NCBI GenBank assembly: GCA_029204225.1
Contig: CM055097.1
Span: 45,263,366-45,327,365, forward strand
Reading direction: 5' to 3'
From: Diphasiastrum complanatum
Taxonomy: Eukaryota > Streptophyta > Lycopodiopsida > Lycopodiales > Lycopodiaceae
DNA: 64,000 bases
Shown here: in pieces, positions 23,680 through 35,350 of the stretch
Layout: each line of letters starts with the position of its first letter
Position numbering within the stretch: the stretch's first letter is position 1
Translations under genes and position numbers: made by a program
The notes under the pieces: model-generated
Seen by the model: the letters and a program-made list of their open reading frames with translations, nothing else
Told to the model about the DNA's origin: nothing
Databases searched by the model: none

Positions 23680-26120
23680 CAAATATACCTCATGACTCTT
23701 ATGAGAGCCTTCCAATGGTTAATGCAAGGATTAGCCATATATTGGCTGAGTGAGCTTACTGAAAAAGAGATATCTAGTCTTGTACAGACCATTGCATACA
23801 TGAGAGATCCAAGTATCGATCGATAAGGATACTCTCTCATCTGCTCCTCTTCCTGCTTGGTTTCCTTTGACAAATGCAGGCCTAGATCCATCGGCGAGTG
23901 AGCTAATTTACAATTCATTAGATCGCATCTATTAAGAACATTGTGAAGATACCTTTGTTGATTGATGTAAATTAGTCATCTTGCTCTGTCTTTGTGGATC
24001 TAAATGCCCAAACAGAAGTGAGCTTCGCCCATATCAGTCATGTCGAACTCTGAAAACAGCATCTGCTTAGAATCCTTGACCAAAGTGGTATTGTTGTTGA
24101 AGAGCAACGTATCATCCATGTAAAAGGTGATGATAATGAAGGATTGCTGCACTGACTTGAAATAGATGTTGCAATCAATAGTTCTTGGTTTGAATCCTTG
24201 ATGAAGAATGTGTTGATACTCTATCGTCGGTTCTTGTATCAAGAGACATGCAAACTTAGGAGTATACCTTGTGGGCTATGTGCGCACTCGGCTTGATCTT
24301 CTGGGAGGATTCGATTGATTAACCACTCATGGAACTTGTTGCTGGGTAGCAGCAACATCTTCATCTAATTCGTTGTCAAAGGGTGGGTCGACAATGGACA
24401 CACCTGAGCCAGAAGCTCGGACAATCATTTCAATGGTAGGTGATGAAGGCTCTCCTAAAGCAATATCCTTGCCTTTGATGTCGACGAACTGATCCTCGAT
24501 AAAGACTGTATCCCGGCTATACAAGATTTGCTGGGTATCAGGATCATACAACTTGTATGTATTATCAGATGAAGTATATCCAATCACAATGGTCTTGAGA
24601 CCTTGGAAGTCCAATTTCTTCCTCGTGTCTTTTGAGATCTACGCATAGGCAATGCATCCAAACACTCTAAGGTTCTTCACAGAAGGCTTAGAGCCTGTCC
24701 ACACCTCGTGTGGGGTGTCTTGCCTGAGAGGGCCTTGGTTGAGCATCTATTTTGGACGTAAGCTGCAGTGGAGACAACTTCGGTCCAGAATCTCTTGGGA
24801 AGTGATGCATACACTAGCATACATTTGGCTGATTCAACCAGGGTGCGGTTCTTCCTCTCGGCTAAGCCATTAGACTGAGGATTGTAGGGAGTGATGAATT
24901 GCTGTCCAATGCCTTGGCTTTGGCAGTACTCCTTGAACTCGATAGAGATGTATTCTCCACCATTGACCTTAGGGCCTTTATCGTCCTTTCAGTCTCCTTT
25001 TCTGCATGCTCCTTGAAGATTCTAAAGCAGTTGAAGGCTTTTGATTTCTTCTTTATAAAGTACACCATAGTCCTTCTGGAAAATTCATCAATAAAAGTTA
25101 CAAAATACTTTGCATCCTTCAGCGAAAGATTTTTCATCGGGCCACAAATGTCTTAATATACAATGTCTAACAATCCTCTAGCAATATGCTGATGGCTTGA
25201 TTTAAATGATTTCCTAGTCTATTTAACAACTAGATAGTCTCGATAGACAGGTAACTCGACTTTATCACGTAGATAGTCGAGATCAAGAACAATAGATTGT
25301 CTAGACATTTGTTGTACAATAGCATGATTCAAGTGACCAAGTTTATAATGCCAAAGCAAACTTTTATTTGCATGAATAGAAGTATTGAGTGTCTGACTAG
25401 AGGTAAAAGAACAATGACTTAATTTATACAAGTATCCATGCCTCTTTCCGAGTGCTAGGATCTTGCCTGTCCTATCAACTACTTTGCACTGATCACATTC
25501 GAATTCTACTCTATGTCCTAGATCTAAGATTCTACTTACAGAGAGCAGATTTGTAGATAAATTTGGTACATACAAGACTTTAGAAATTAGCTTAGACTGA
25601 TCATTTGCAAAGCTTAATCCTACAGTACCTTTCACCTTTAATAGCTTGTGTGCTATTGTTGCCAAGGTGAACATATTTCTTGGTATTGTAAGGTGCATAG
25701 GACTCAAAACAGCCAATGAGACTAGTCATGTGCTGAGTGGCTCCGGAATCTAGGAACCAAGAACTGTCGCCAGATGCTCCTTGATGGCTGGTCATGAAGG
25801 CATCATGATCCGCTTTTTGAATAGCCTGTGGAGCTTCTACAGCTGCATTTGCCACCTGATTTGACTGTCCCTTGCTGTTGTTATTTGCTTGCAGTGTCCG
25901 GCAGTCTTGAATTTCGTGGTTGTTTTGCCTGCAGTATCCGCAGAACAACTTCTTCTTTGTTTGCAGATTCGACTGTTCTTTGTGCTATGCTGGTTTCTGG
26001 TTTGGCTTTGATTGCTTTGGGCCTTTCTTCTTCTTCTACTTAGTCATACTCTTGTTGGTGTATAAAACATGAGAATCAGTTGAGGAACTTGAGGCTTCGT
26101 TCCTCCGTGTGTCTTCCTGC
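23680..26120 (-). pseudogene. Ty1/copia pol remnant (copia-D)
   Basis: On the minus strand from 26120: gag end (EDTRRNEASSSSTDS), zinc knuckle (CGYCRQNNHEIQDC), protease FLDSGATQHMT, LYVPNLSTNLLSV, GAG-pre-integrase LLWHYKLGHLNHAIV, and integrase ICGPMKN...KYFVTFIDEFSRR. The second catalytic Asp is lost before NGGEY (Val-Asn). The integrase C-terminus and the linker FQGLKTIVIGYTSSDNTYKLYD follow, then RT pieces with FYMDDTLLF (usual YVDD) and an RNase H start (YRSILGSLMYAMVCTRLDI). It is truncated at 23690 before the catalytic end of RNase H and lacks LTRs. Its gag body lies inverted at 26199-26712. It separates the two halves of copia-C gag. Confidence 0.8.
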
Positions 26121-26135
26121 AACAACATAATAATC

Positions 26136-26149
26136 AGTATCAGATTTTC
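26136..26149 (+). other. Possible degenerate primer binding site
   Basis: ATCAGTATCAGATT resembles the copia-type initiator-Met-tRNA primer site TGGTATCAGAGC in its core (TATCAGA) and lies 50 bp before the plus-strand gag start. Weak. Confidence 0.3.
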
Positions 26150-26198
26150 ATACTTAAGTCACTCATAGTTTTTCCTATCACTTAGACTAATCTTCCAC

Positions 26199-26712
26199 AT
26201 GGATTCCCAAGAGAAAGCCAGTCCCATTATGGAAAAGCTTGATGGAGCCAATCACCATTTGTGAAAATTTAAGATGAAAACTATACTAATAGCTAAAGAA
26301 TTGTATGACGTTGTTATAGGTGCAGAAGGGAAACCCGAAGCAGACGACGCAACAATCGCTAGATGGAAGCTGAAGGATGGAAAGGCTTTTGCGCTGATCA
26401 TCCTAAACATTATAGATGCCCAGATCGGCCATGCATCCGAGGCCCAGACATCGAAAGAAGTCTGGGACATCTTGATCACACTATGCGAAGTGCGAGATAT
26501 AGCTTCCAAGCTACATGTCAGGAAGAAATTTTACTCTCTCAAGATGGCGAATGGTGATTCCCTGCAGAATCACATCAATCAGTTCAAGAACTTGCTAAGG
26601 CAAATGGTCGCTTTCAGATCTGTCATAGATGATCAAGACGCAGTGATGCAAGTGCTTACAAGCTTGCCAAGCTCATACGATAGCTGGATGATGATCATCA
26701 TGACACATCCCA
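26199..26712 (+). pseudogene. Ty1/copia gag (copia-D type), inverted relative to its pol
   Basis: ATG at 26199 opens MDSQEKASPIMEKLDGANHHL, with a TGA where Trp is expected (NHHLxKFKM), then continues through a UBN2/DUF4219-type gag: KELYDVVIGAEGKP, TSKEVWDILITLCEV, KLHVRKKFYSLKMANG, MQVLTSLPSSYDSW. It ends at a breakpoint near 26712, short of the zinc knuckle. The zinc knuckle and pol of what looks like the same family start at 26120 on the opposite strand, so the 5' part appears inverted. Confidence 0.75.
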
Positions 26713-26879
26713 TGTGGAAATTTACTTGTATTTATGCAGACAATCGAGTTTTTTTTTTTCTCATGTCTTATTAGACATGTAAATATGCAGACTGTGCGAT
26801 AACATGAGTAAAAATGCAGCATGAAGGGAGGCAGATTAAAATAGGATTTAGGAGAGTAGAGGAGATAAATCCAACAGTG
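26713..26879. other. Breakpoint filler between copia fragments
   Basis: AT-rich sequence with a poly-T tract, no domain recognised. Confidence 0.4.
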
Positions 26880-27122
26880 CACTTACCAACTTCCTTGAAA
26901 AGCTCATTGGTAACATTCATCTTTATCATGTGTAGAGCCCTTTTGGCCCTCTTATCATACCTCATTTGATCTTGTTGAGTTGATGGTCTCTCCTCCAAAC
27001 CTACAACAATATCCAAAACATCATCATCTCAAGAAGTTATTCCATCCTCACTTTCCACAATGAATAATTACTTGAGGTAAACCTATCATTGCCTTCCAAC
27101 ATGAATCCACCACTTTTAGCCA
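26880..27122 (-). pseudogene. Ty1/copia gag N-terminus (5' part of copia-C)
   Basis: Minus-strand reading: MAKSGGFMLEGNDRFTSSNY, SLWKVRME, stop, then after a short shift LDIVVGLEERP...YDKRAKRALHMIKMNVTNELFKEVGKC. This is the gag N-terminal half; the other half resumes at 23679 after copia-D. About 65 residues are missing at the junction compared with related gags in the window. Confidence 0.65.
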
Positions 27123-27669
27123 TGTTGCAATGACCTGATTTTATTCTTTCAACCTGTTCCAATGCACAAAGCACTCTCTTGAATGTCAACAAATGAACTC
27201 AAGAAGAAATCACAAAGATATGGAACCTCTCAAACTTTCTTCTAGCACTTCCAATTAGAAAATCAACACATAGAATAGTGAAATCTTGATCAATCTATGA
27301 TCTATCCTCAATCTAATGATACTTGCCGCTTCCTAAGATTGAAACACACTCAAATGAAGTTCAATAACACCACAAACTAGAGATCTAATCGAAATTAGAG
27401 TTTTGACAAAATCATAAGAAATTGAATATCTCAAATTTTACATGCAATTTCTAAAAACTTGATATACCATCTTGTAGCCTCTAATGAGACCTTCCTAATG
27501 CACCAAAAATTGGCTAATTCCAGTAAACCAAGTGTGAAATCAGAATTGATTAAGTATATAAACCTATATTGAGTTTTGACCTACAAAAGATCAATTCTAC
27601 ATATGCAAAAATGGAGATTTTTGAGTAGAAATCAATCTAGCATGCTCTAGTCTCTTTAGCACTTTTACA
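27123..27669. other. Copia leader-like non-coding sequence
   Basis: No coding domain. The sequence resembles other 5' leaders upstream of gag in this copia group, but its limits are not clear. Confidence 0.35.
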
Positions 27670-27914
27670 TGACGATACTTCCCTTAAAAGATCATTGCTA
27701 GCATTCATTTTCATACAGTGAGAAGTGCTAGCCTAGATCTCTTTTTGTACCTCAATAATTCATGTGCACTTAGAGGTTAATCTTCATCTTCAATCAGAAA
27801 CTCATAAAGGTCTTGGAGCACCATGAGTGACTCCATCCTAACCTTCCAAATTGCATAATTAATAGAATTCAATCGCTCACTAGCTTCTAGAAGGTATGCT
27901 CCAACAGATCCCAT
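27670..27914 (-). pseudogene. Ty1/copia gag N-terminus (element downstream of LTR1)
   Basis: Start at 27914: MGSVGAYLLEASERLNSINY, AIWKVRMESLMVLQDLYEFL, stop, HELLRYKKRSRLALL, stop, MNASNDLLREVSSC. Related to the gag at 42660-43120 on the plus strand. It lies 620 bp after a primer site and LTR in the same orientation, so it is the 5' coding end of an element whose remainder is lost. Confidence 0.7.
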
Positions 27915-28534
27915 CTTACTAGTGAATTCTACACACAAGAAATAGATTTGATTGAACTTGAAACTCACAAAGGTTTCACACTTGCAGTGTTTTACTCAAA
28001 TTTGATTTCTAATCCAACAAATGGATTTTTAATCATAGTTCCATCACTCCCTCACAAAGCTAGAATGAAGATAAGATGATGTGAAATCTACTCTCAAACA
28101 AATCTTGCCAATTTTGCCAATTTTTTTGACAAAAAATGACTTAATCTCTCTCACACACTTTGATGTACCTTCAAGACCTGTAAAAAAAAGTTTAGAGGAT
28201 CCGATTTCATTCTATATTAATTAGATCTCATGAAACAAATTCAAATCTAATCAATGGCACTTGATCTTGGTAGATTATCATAGGATTTCCACCAAAAAAT
28301 TACATCAAAAATTTTCAAATTGAATTTATGGTGACTATATGAATACAGTGCATTAAATGCAGGTTCAAAAGTGCCCACACATGGGAACAGTATGGATTTT
28401 GATCCCTTTCAACTTTGAGATCAAATCCCCTCACCAAAACTTGGCTTCTAGCTCGCCCTTACAAGACTAGCTTTTAGCACCAAAAACTGCTAAAAATGGA
28501 TTTGAATGGATCTATGATCAAAGCTCTTGTACTT
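27915..28534 (-). other. Copia 5' leader
   Basis: Non-coding region between the primer site and gag. Part of it (27930-28170) is similar to 42388-42650 on the plus strand, which precedes the related gag there. Confidence 0.6.
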
Positions 28535-28547
28535 GGCTCTGATACCA
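28535..28547 (-). other. Retrotransposon primer binding site (initiator Met tRNA type)
   Basis: The minus strand reads TGGTATCAGAGCC immediately after the LTR end. This is the usual copia primer site complementary to the 3' end of initiator tRNA-Met. Confidence 0.85.
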
Positions 28548-29293
28548 TGTGAAAGTATAGTACTTTTTAGACCATAAATGGATCTGAGAACATCCACAAG
28601 AGTGATTATGTACTTGCTTAATCAATGCATCAAAAAACTAGACAACAAATCTTGATCTAGATTAGCAATTTGACACACAACAAGTATTGATAATCATCAA
28701 ACAAGGTCATAGACTCAAATCCGAGCACACACGTGTGAAGAGAAGCTTGTTGTATGGATTTAGAATAGTGTTTGAAGTCCTTGAAGTGATGATTTCATTT
28801 GGTTCTCAAAAATCAATGTACATAGAGAGTAGAAACTTGAAATTGCCAATGAGCTCCAAAAATAATCTATCTTCTCACTATGAGAGCTTGGAATACATAG
28901 CAAAACTCACTTCCTTTGCTAAGTTAGGTGAATTTCCAGCATATGATAAGGAAGTTAACTCATCACTTTTGTCCTAAAATAAAACCCTAGTCTATTTTCT
29001 AGAGTCATGCTTGGTAGGTGCATGGTTGGTCAAAATCTCATCACAAATCAAGGTCTAGATCCTATAAAGTAGGAATCTCTACCAAATGGACACAACCACT
29101 CCTCTTGACTCGAGCTAACTAACATTAGGTTAGATTACCAAATAGACCCAACCATCTCTTTTGACTTGACCTAACCTACACTAGGAGCGGATTCCACGTG
29201 GCATTTTGGCCACACATGTGTGGAATCCAATTATACAAAAAAATATACAATATCCTACATGGCTAGATTTACCAATGTTGGCAATTTTTCACA
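28548..29293 (-). repeat. Copia LTR, complete (LTR1 type, 746 bp)
   Basis: Bounded by TGTGAAA and TTTCACA short inverted ends. Directly below it is a primer site and directly above it a polypurine tract (minus strand TTTGAGGAGGAG) and RNase H. It is thus the 3' LTR of one element and the 5' LTR of another. Similar copies are at 20476-20942 and 46442-47142. Confidence 0.85.
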
Positions 29294-30480
29294 CTCCTCC
29301 TCAAATCTAGCCTTGGAACCTATGATTCTTTTATCAAACACTCCAATTGAAGATCTAAACTTGACAATGAATCTTTAGGTAAAGATTCTGAGTAAACAAA
29401 TCAGCCAAGCTTGATGATGGCACATATTGGTGAGATTGATCTCTTTGGCTTGCACTTTCTCCCTCATGAAATGATGAGCAATCTCGATGTGCTTGCTCCT
29501 TGCATGGAATGTAGGATTAGTGGCAAGTGATTGGGCTGACTGGTTGTCACAATAGATGATTGGGATCTCCTCCTTAATGATATGTAACTCCACCAATAGC
29601 CTTTTGAGCCACAAGACCTTCTTGCATGTTGATGTCAAGGCCTTGTATTCGGATTCTATGGAAGATAAGGAGATTGTATCTTGCTTCTTGAAAAGCCATG
29701 ATACTACTCCATCACATAGAAAGGTGGCCAATGCACTTATTGACCTCCTATCAACTTTGTCACCGGCAAAATTGAAGTCACTCTGGATCTTAAGCCAAGA
29801 TTAGTCCCTTTATACAATATGCCAAAATTCTTAGTAGATGAAATATACCTAAGAACTCTTTTGGCCATCTTACAATGTGAAAATAAAGGGCTTTGCATGA
29901 ATTGGCTTAACTTTCCAACACTATAACTAAGATCCGGTCTAGTTATAACTAAATAGATCATGGAGCCTATCAAAGGATGCTTAATCACCATCAATAGATG
30001 CTTTTACATGTTGCGCCATTGGAGTCTCAATGACTTACAACTCTTCATTCCAAATCTATCTAGGATGGATGTAGCATACTTAAATTGACAAATGAAGCTA
30101 AAATTACATCCTCTTGTAACTTCTATTCCTAGAATGAAGCTTAATAGGCCGAGATCTACCATTTTAAACTCTTTTGCTAGAGCAATTTTTACATCTCTAA
30201 TTCCATCTAGATGATTACCACTCAAGATAATGTCATCTACATATAATACAAGAATAATGATCTTACCATCATGAAATCTTATATACAATGATGGATCATA
30301 TGCACACATTACAAAATTGATGGAAATGAGAAGAGAGTCTAGCCTACAGTACCATGCTCTAGGTGTTTGCTTGAGCCCATAAAGGCTCTTCTTGAAAAAA
30401 CACACATTTCCTTCAAGCTTTTCCTTGATGAAGCCCTCGTGTTGCCTCATGTAGATCTCCTCCTTCAAATAACCATTGAG
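29294..30480 (-). pseudogene. Ty1/copia reverse transcriptase and RNase H (copia-B1)
   Basis: On the minus strand: NGYLKEEIYMRQHEGF, KSLYGLKQTPRAWYCRL, LVLYVDDIILSGN (intact RT active-site YVDD), KMVDLGLLSFILGIEV, then YLVITRPDLSYSVGKLSQFM and an RNase H with SLSSIESEYKAL, IYCDNQSAQSLATNPTFHAR and HIEIAHHFMREKV, ending near 29375 just before the polypurine tract. Small frameshifts separate the blocks. The upstream RT part is cut off at 30480 by insertion of a Tat/Athila-like LTR; its continuation was not found. Confidence 0.85.
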
Positions 30481-30764
30481 TGTTGGAGGGTTTGCGGATC
30501 CCAAGGCAATCCTAACCCTAGCTAATAAGTGAGAGGGATTTGGCACCCTGCGTGTGTAGTTCCAACCCAATGATCACATAGTTATTTGATTAATTAGAAT
30601 GTTAATAAAAAGGACTTTTAATGTCACAGGGCCTAAATTTCAAGTTAGTGAATAAAGTTGGGTTTCCCTCCAATTTTGATGGTTCCCACACTTTTTTAAA
30701 TTTGAATAAAAAGAGAGACAATACTGGACCAATAGGATTCAAGGGTTCGGGTTCTCCTCTCTAC

Positions 30765-30772
30765 TATAAAAA
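30765..30772 (+). promoter_or_regulatory. LTR TATA box
   Basis: TATAAAAA in the middle of LTR-T, with CCAATAGG about 35 bp upstream. Transcription would start near 30795. Confidence 0.6.
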
Positions 30773-30814
30773 GGGACCAACTCGAGTGGCTCCTGATGTT
30801 CATTTTCTCATTTC

Positions 30815-30820
30815 AATAAA
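30815..30820 (+). terminator. LTR polyadenylation signal
   Basis: AATAAA, about 45 bp after the TATA box, implying a short R region. Confidence 0.5.
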
Positions 30821-31223
30821 GCAGATTGGTTCTCTTTAGAAATGGATTGATGAATGTCCTTGCTCTTCCTCTCTTCTTCTCCATTTCTCATGCTTTCGTT
30901 GGATTTTGCTAATTGTTGGATCTGATCATTATTGGGATTGCTATTTCTTATGCTTTTTGTGAGAGAGAAAGGGAGAGAGAGAAGAGTAAGTTTCTATCAT
31001 TGTTGTGGATTTAGGGTTAATGGAAGTAGGGTTAATGGATGTAGTGTTAATGCTTAGTGTTAATGGATATTAGTGTTAGATCCTCCATTCATGTTGAAAT
31101 CTGAACTATACCATCGCTCTCATGGGAACGAACCTCCGCGTGACAACTAACTTCGTCTCTTTGATGCTAGATTGACTAGATCTTAGATTCAGGTTAGGCA
31201 AGGAAAGAAACCCACTACAATTT

Positions 31224-31241
31224 TGGCGCCATTGCCGAGGA
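31224..31241 (+). other. Primer binding site, TGGCGCC type
   Basis: TGGCGCCATTGCCGAGGA follows the LTR after four bases. This is close to the TGGCGCCGTTGCCGGGGA primer sites of Athila/Tat-lineage Ty3/gypsy elements, usually ascribed to tRNA-Asp. Confidence 0.75.
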
Positions 31242-32434
31242 GCTATGCCAATTTTTCAGTTTGCAGCATGTTTGGTTGATGGTTAGCTTGCATTAGGCAT
31301 CTTGTCATGGCATGAATAGTGTTAAATCTACATTGTAGGGTTAGTTTGGGATTGATTTTGCTAGATTTGAATGGATTTTCTTGTATCTAATCTGATTATT
31401 AAACAGGGAAAGCTATTCAGGTCACCAATCTTAAGATCCATTTGGATCTGAGATATCAGAAAAAATAACAAAAACCGATCAAATCTGTCAAATTTGGTCA
31501 AAAGAGGCAAAAAGCGTCATGAGAGTTCAGAACACTTTACCCTCCTTAAGGAAACCTTCGCCGAGTTTTTGACACCTTCGATTTTGTTTACAGAACCTTT
31601 AGTTTCAAGGGCGAAGATTAATTCCTAGCAGATTTCCAGAAACATCAGAAAAACCACCAAAAAAATATCAAAATTTATCAAAACCCTAAAAAATATAGAA
31701 AAAGAACCTTCGCCCGATCCACTGTGCTTAGATGTGATTCAGATCTATCTGCTGCCAGGTCGACGAAGAATAATACCAAAAATAGAAAGGTTTTCAGAGG
31801 ATCAGTTGTCATATTGTCATATTTTTTGCCAAAAAAATTATTTTTTTGCAAAATTACCAGTATTATTCGTGATCCTTCGCCAGAACCTTTGACGAGTTTC
31901 TAGAATATTTTATTTATAGAAAAATACTATTTTTGAGTTCGACGAAGATTCTTTTTGATCAGATCACAAAAAAATCTGATTTTCACCCTCGACAGATTAC
32001 AAAAACTGTATTTTCTTGTGTCAGAAACCTTCGTCCGGTTGACCATAGTTTTATCTGTGTCAGATCTTCCATATGAGAAGTCGGCGAAGGTTATTTCCCA
32101 AGAAATTGCCAGAAAAGTGTTCAGAGAGTTTTTATCCCAAAATAGCACTATTGAACCTTCGCCGAGACACCTCCGCCCGTCCTATTTTTAGTTTTTGATT
32201 TTTCAGATCAAGTCTCTGTCAAAATTTGGATCAAATCTGATATATTCTGAATTGGACTATGAGAGATTTATCATTTTTAAGAAGTATCGATTGATTGAAT
32301 TTTGGGTAGTTTTTCATCATATAGAATCTGATTCTTGAAAAGTGGAATAGAGCCAACAGATCTAATCTGAGATAGTTTTTTTTGGATAAATCTATATCCA
32401 ATCTTCATTATTGATTTGATCTAAATTTGTAAAG
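31242..32434 (+). other. Long leader of the Tat/Athila-like element
   Basis: About 1.2 kb non-coding, with roughly ten CTTCGCC/GGCGAAG-like motifs in both orientations between 31550 and 32180. The same motif cluster is in the second copy's leader (62750-63400). No leader ORF recognised. Confidence 0.6.
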
Positions 32435-34923
32435 ATGGCTGTCCCTGGAGCTGCTCCTGGAGGTGCTCCACAGGAGGTCAATCCAATTATTGTTAGAAGA
32501 GCACCCCGATTGGATCTACCCAAATATAATGGATTAACAGATCCTGTTAGATTTCTTCAGATCTATGCTGAATCATGTGAGGTCTATGGTGAGATTTATC
32601 CTCAAGATAAACTTAAGTTGTTTTCTATGGCCTTAACAGACGCAACACAAGATTGGTACTATAACCAAGATGAAACTGAACGTACAGATTGGGAGGTTGT
32701 TAAACGAGCCCTTATCACGCGGTTCAAACCGCGGAAGTTTATAGAAGACCCTTTCCTACTTTTAAGTAGAATTAAAATGGGAAAGCAGAAATGGTTCGAG
32801 ATTACATTGAAAGGGTGAAACGTCTTAGATCTGAATGTGAGTTTGAGCTGATTAATGAAAATGCCATGATGATGTGGTTTTTGTCAGGTCTACCTAAACG
32901 GATCAGACGTGATCTGAAACGCCATAATGAGTACGCACTTTTGCAAAATGCGATGGACGATGCAATTCGGGAGGAGGATGAAGATTCAGATGATGAGCCG
33001 AATGTCAGTATGTTGCCTTATACAGCAGGGCAGACTACTACGACATCCACCACTATTGCATCAACGAATGCCAATGTTACTACAGAAATGATGCTCAATG
33101 AGTTCGAGAAACTTGGGAAGACCCAATAGAAACAGATGGAAAAGTTGTAGTTGCAATTTGATGAGAAGATAAAAGCATTGGACAATTTCCATGGAGAAGC
33201 GAACAAGGAACTTGAGAGGTTTGCAAAGACTTTTCCTACCAGGAAAAATGTCTGGTGTTCAATTTGTACAAGAAATTACACAGTGAATGAGTGTCCTCAA
33301 TTGAAAAAATAAATGGAAATCAGTGTTTGCCATCTGTGTAATTCACCTGACCATGAGACTACCTTTTGCAACTTCAACCCTCGGATAATTCAGCAACGTT
33401 ATGCCCAGATGGGATATCAAAATCCAGAGTATGGAGGCAATCCAGCAGCAAGACTGCGACAATCTACTTTTGGATATCCGGAACGTCTAGCTTTGTCTGC
33501 CCCACCAAAATACTCTGCTCCTCCTGCCAATTTGATGGAACCAGAACCTTATGGAAGTGCTGAGCAATGGAGCTATGGTAATGATCAGGAAGGTGGATCT
33601 TCAGAACAGTATGCCATTTATGCTGCCACTCAACAACAAGCCTCAAGAAACTGGGCCAGAGCACAACTTGGATGCTTTGCATGTGGAGAAAGTCACAGAG
33701 TTGCAGAATGTCCAAATAAAGAAAAATTTGTACCATTCTGTCGTGACTGTGGATATGGGCATTGCTATAAAGACTGTCCAGCAAGACCGAAGCCACCACC
33801 AGCTACAACACTTGTAAATTTAATAACAATCAGACAAGGATTAGTAGCTCAGAATAAACCAAGTGCACCCTTGATGGTGGTCACCAGAGCACAAAAGCAA
33901 AAAGAGCCAGTAGTGGATTCAGTACCTGCTGATTCTATACCATTGAATGATACACCAACAACATCGGGAGTCTATCCAAATCTTAATGCAGAAAAATGAA
34001 GATATCAAGATATGAGACAGTGGATTAAACATCTGCAAGAAGAAGAGGAACTTGAAGCTGCTAAAGTAACAACTGAAGTTCGGTCTTCACCATTGCAGCC
34101 TCCAAGAAATTTACGTACAGATATGAATGATCAATTAAATCATCACGATGAACCCTTCAAGATGACTGAACCGGAAGCACTGCATACAGAATTACTCATG
34201 AATATTTTGTCTAACAAGATCAATATTTCATTGGGAGAGTTCCTAAAGTTGGTGCCAAAAGCAAAAGAGGTCTTAGCGCAAAAGTTAGCTCAAGAAGAAT
34301 CAGAAGACCATCAGGAGCTGCTTTTTTGTGCTGGATTTGAAGAATCTAATGATGTACTCCATGTTGGAACCGCTTGGGAAAGTGAACAAAAGAATATCAC
34401 TTTGCCGATACAACATAGACAATTCTCTAAAGAAGCAGCCGTGATAGATGGCGGTTCAGGAGTTAACCTGATTTCTACAAAGCTATGTACAAAATGGGGC
34501 CTTACAAAGATTAAGCCTGCTACTTTTGCTATTAAGCTAGCTGATCAAATGATAGTTCGTCCACGAGGAATGGTGGAAGATATACCTGTCAGGATTGTAG
34601 GAGTACAGTTCGTCGTTACTTTCGTCGTGATGGACTTATCAGAAGTACCAAATGTCTACCGAGTTCTCTTAGGACGTCCATGGTTACGAGTTGCGCAAGT
34701 AATTCATAACTGGGGTACAGGCAAAATCACTTTTGAAAATCGTGAACGTGCAGTTAAAGTTGATCCTACGACTTGGACTATCAAACTAGTGGTTCAAAAA
34801 GCGGATGATGATTCATCACCAACGGATCACACTTGTGATCGACCGGAGAAAAAATTGGGAGTTCACTATGATTCTCAAACGGATACTATTAATTGGAACG
34901 AAGCTTTTGCAACAATTAGCTAG
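32435..34923 (+). pseudogene. Tat/Athila-like gag-protease (copy 1)
   Basis: ATG at 32435 opens a gag with RLDLPKYNGLTDPVRFLQ, MALTDATQDWYYNQ and WEVVKRALITRFKPR. A one-base frameshift near 32800 is followed by one continuous frame to TAG at 34921, broken by stops at 33127, about 33148, 33310 and 33997. A basic/coiled-coil stretch precedes four zinc knuckles: CSICTRNYTVNEC (His replaced by Tyr), CHLCNSPDHETTFC, CFACGESHRVAEC and CRDCGYGHCYKDC. The protease follows near 34440 (AVIDGGSGVNLIS active site; VLLGRPWL; HNWGTGKITFENRE). Reverse transcriptase, RNase H and integrase are absent downstream. The gag would package RNA in cytoplasmic particles; this copy is dead. Confidence 0.8.
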
Positions 34924-35350
34924 TAGCGAATGGTGCACGCGAGTAATTACGATTCGTAAGAAGTTTGTTTTGAGCGCGTTGAATTGCTATCGCATGGATG
35001 TAGAAAACTGTAAGAACTTTAAGCAAAAAACTTTCAGTGTCGTCCATCAGTATATATAGAAAAATTCGAAATGATTGCAAACGCCTTGGGTTGATGTCCG
35101 AGGTTCGAATTACGATGATGATGTTTCTGAATCTTGTCAATCAAATCAAACTAAATATCCATCTACCATCAAAATGATTAGTCGATATTGAATAAAACGG
35201 AATTAATTTTAGCTAAAGTATGGTCACATCTACAATTAAAGCTACAAAAATATGGTCACTGCAATTTATTGCTGAAATTGACAATGTTAAGTTATAAATA
35301 TCTGACCTTCTTTATATCCAATTATTATAATTTCGTAAAATTCTAGCCGC
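34924..35350. other. Non-coding, AT-rich
   Basis: No gene or pol domain recognised after the protease. Confidence 0.45.

Larger units (their letters stand above)
30481..31219 (+). repeat. 5' LTR of Tat/Athila-like element (LTR-T, 739 bp)
   Basis: Starts TGTTGGAGGG exactly at the break in the copia RT frame and ends CCCACTACA five bases before the primer site. It contains TATA and polyadenylation signals. Fragments recur at 44130-44232, 53676-53763 and, in minus orientation, 63726-64000. Confidence 0.85.

Noticed and set aside
31927-32191. Coding ORFs in the Tat-like leader on both strands
   Set aside because: They are not conserved between the two leader copies and have no domain.
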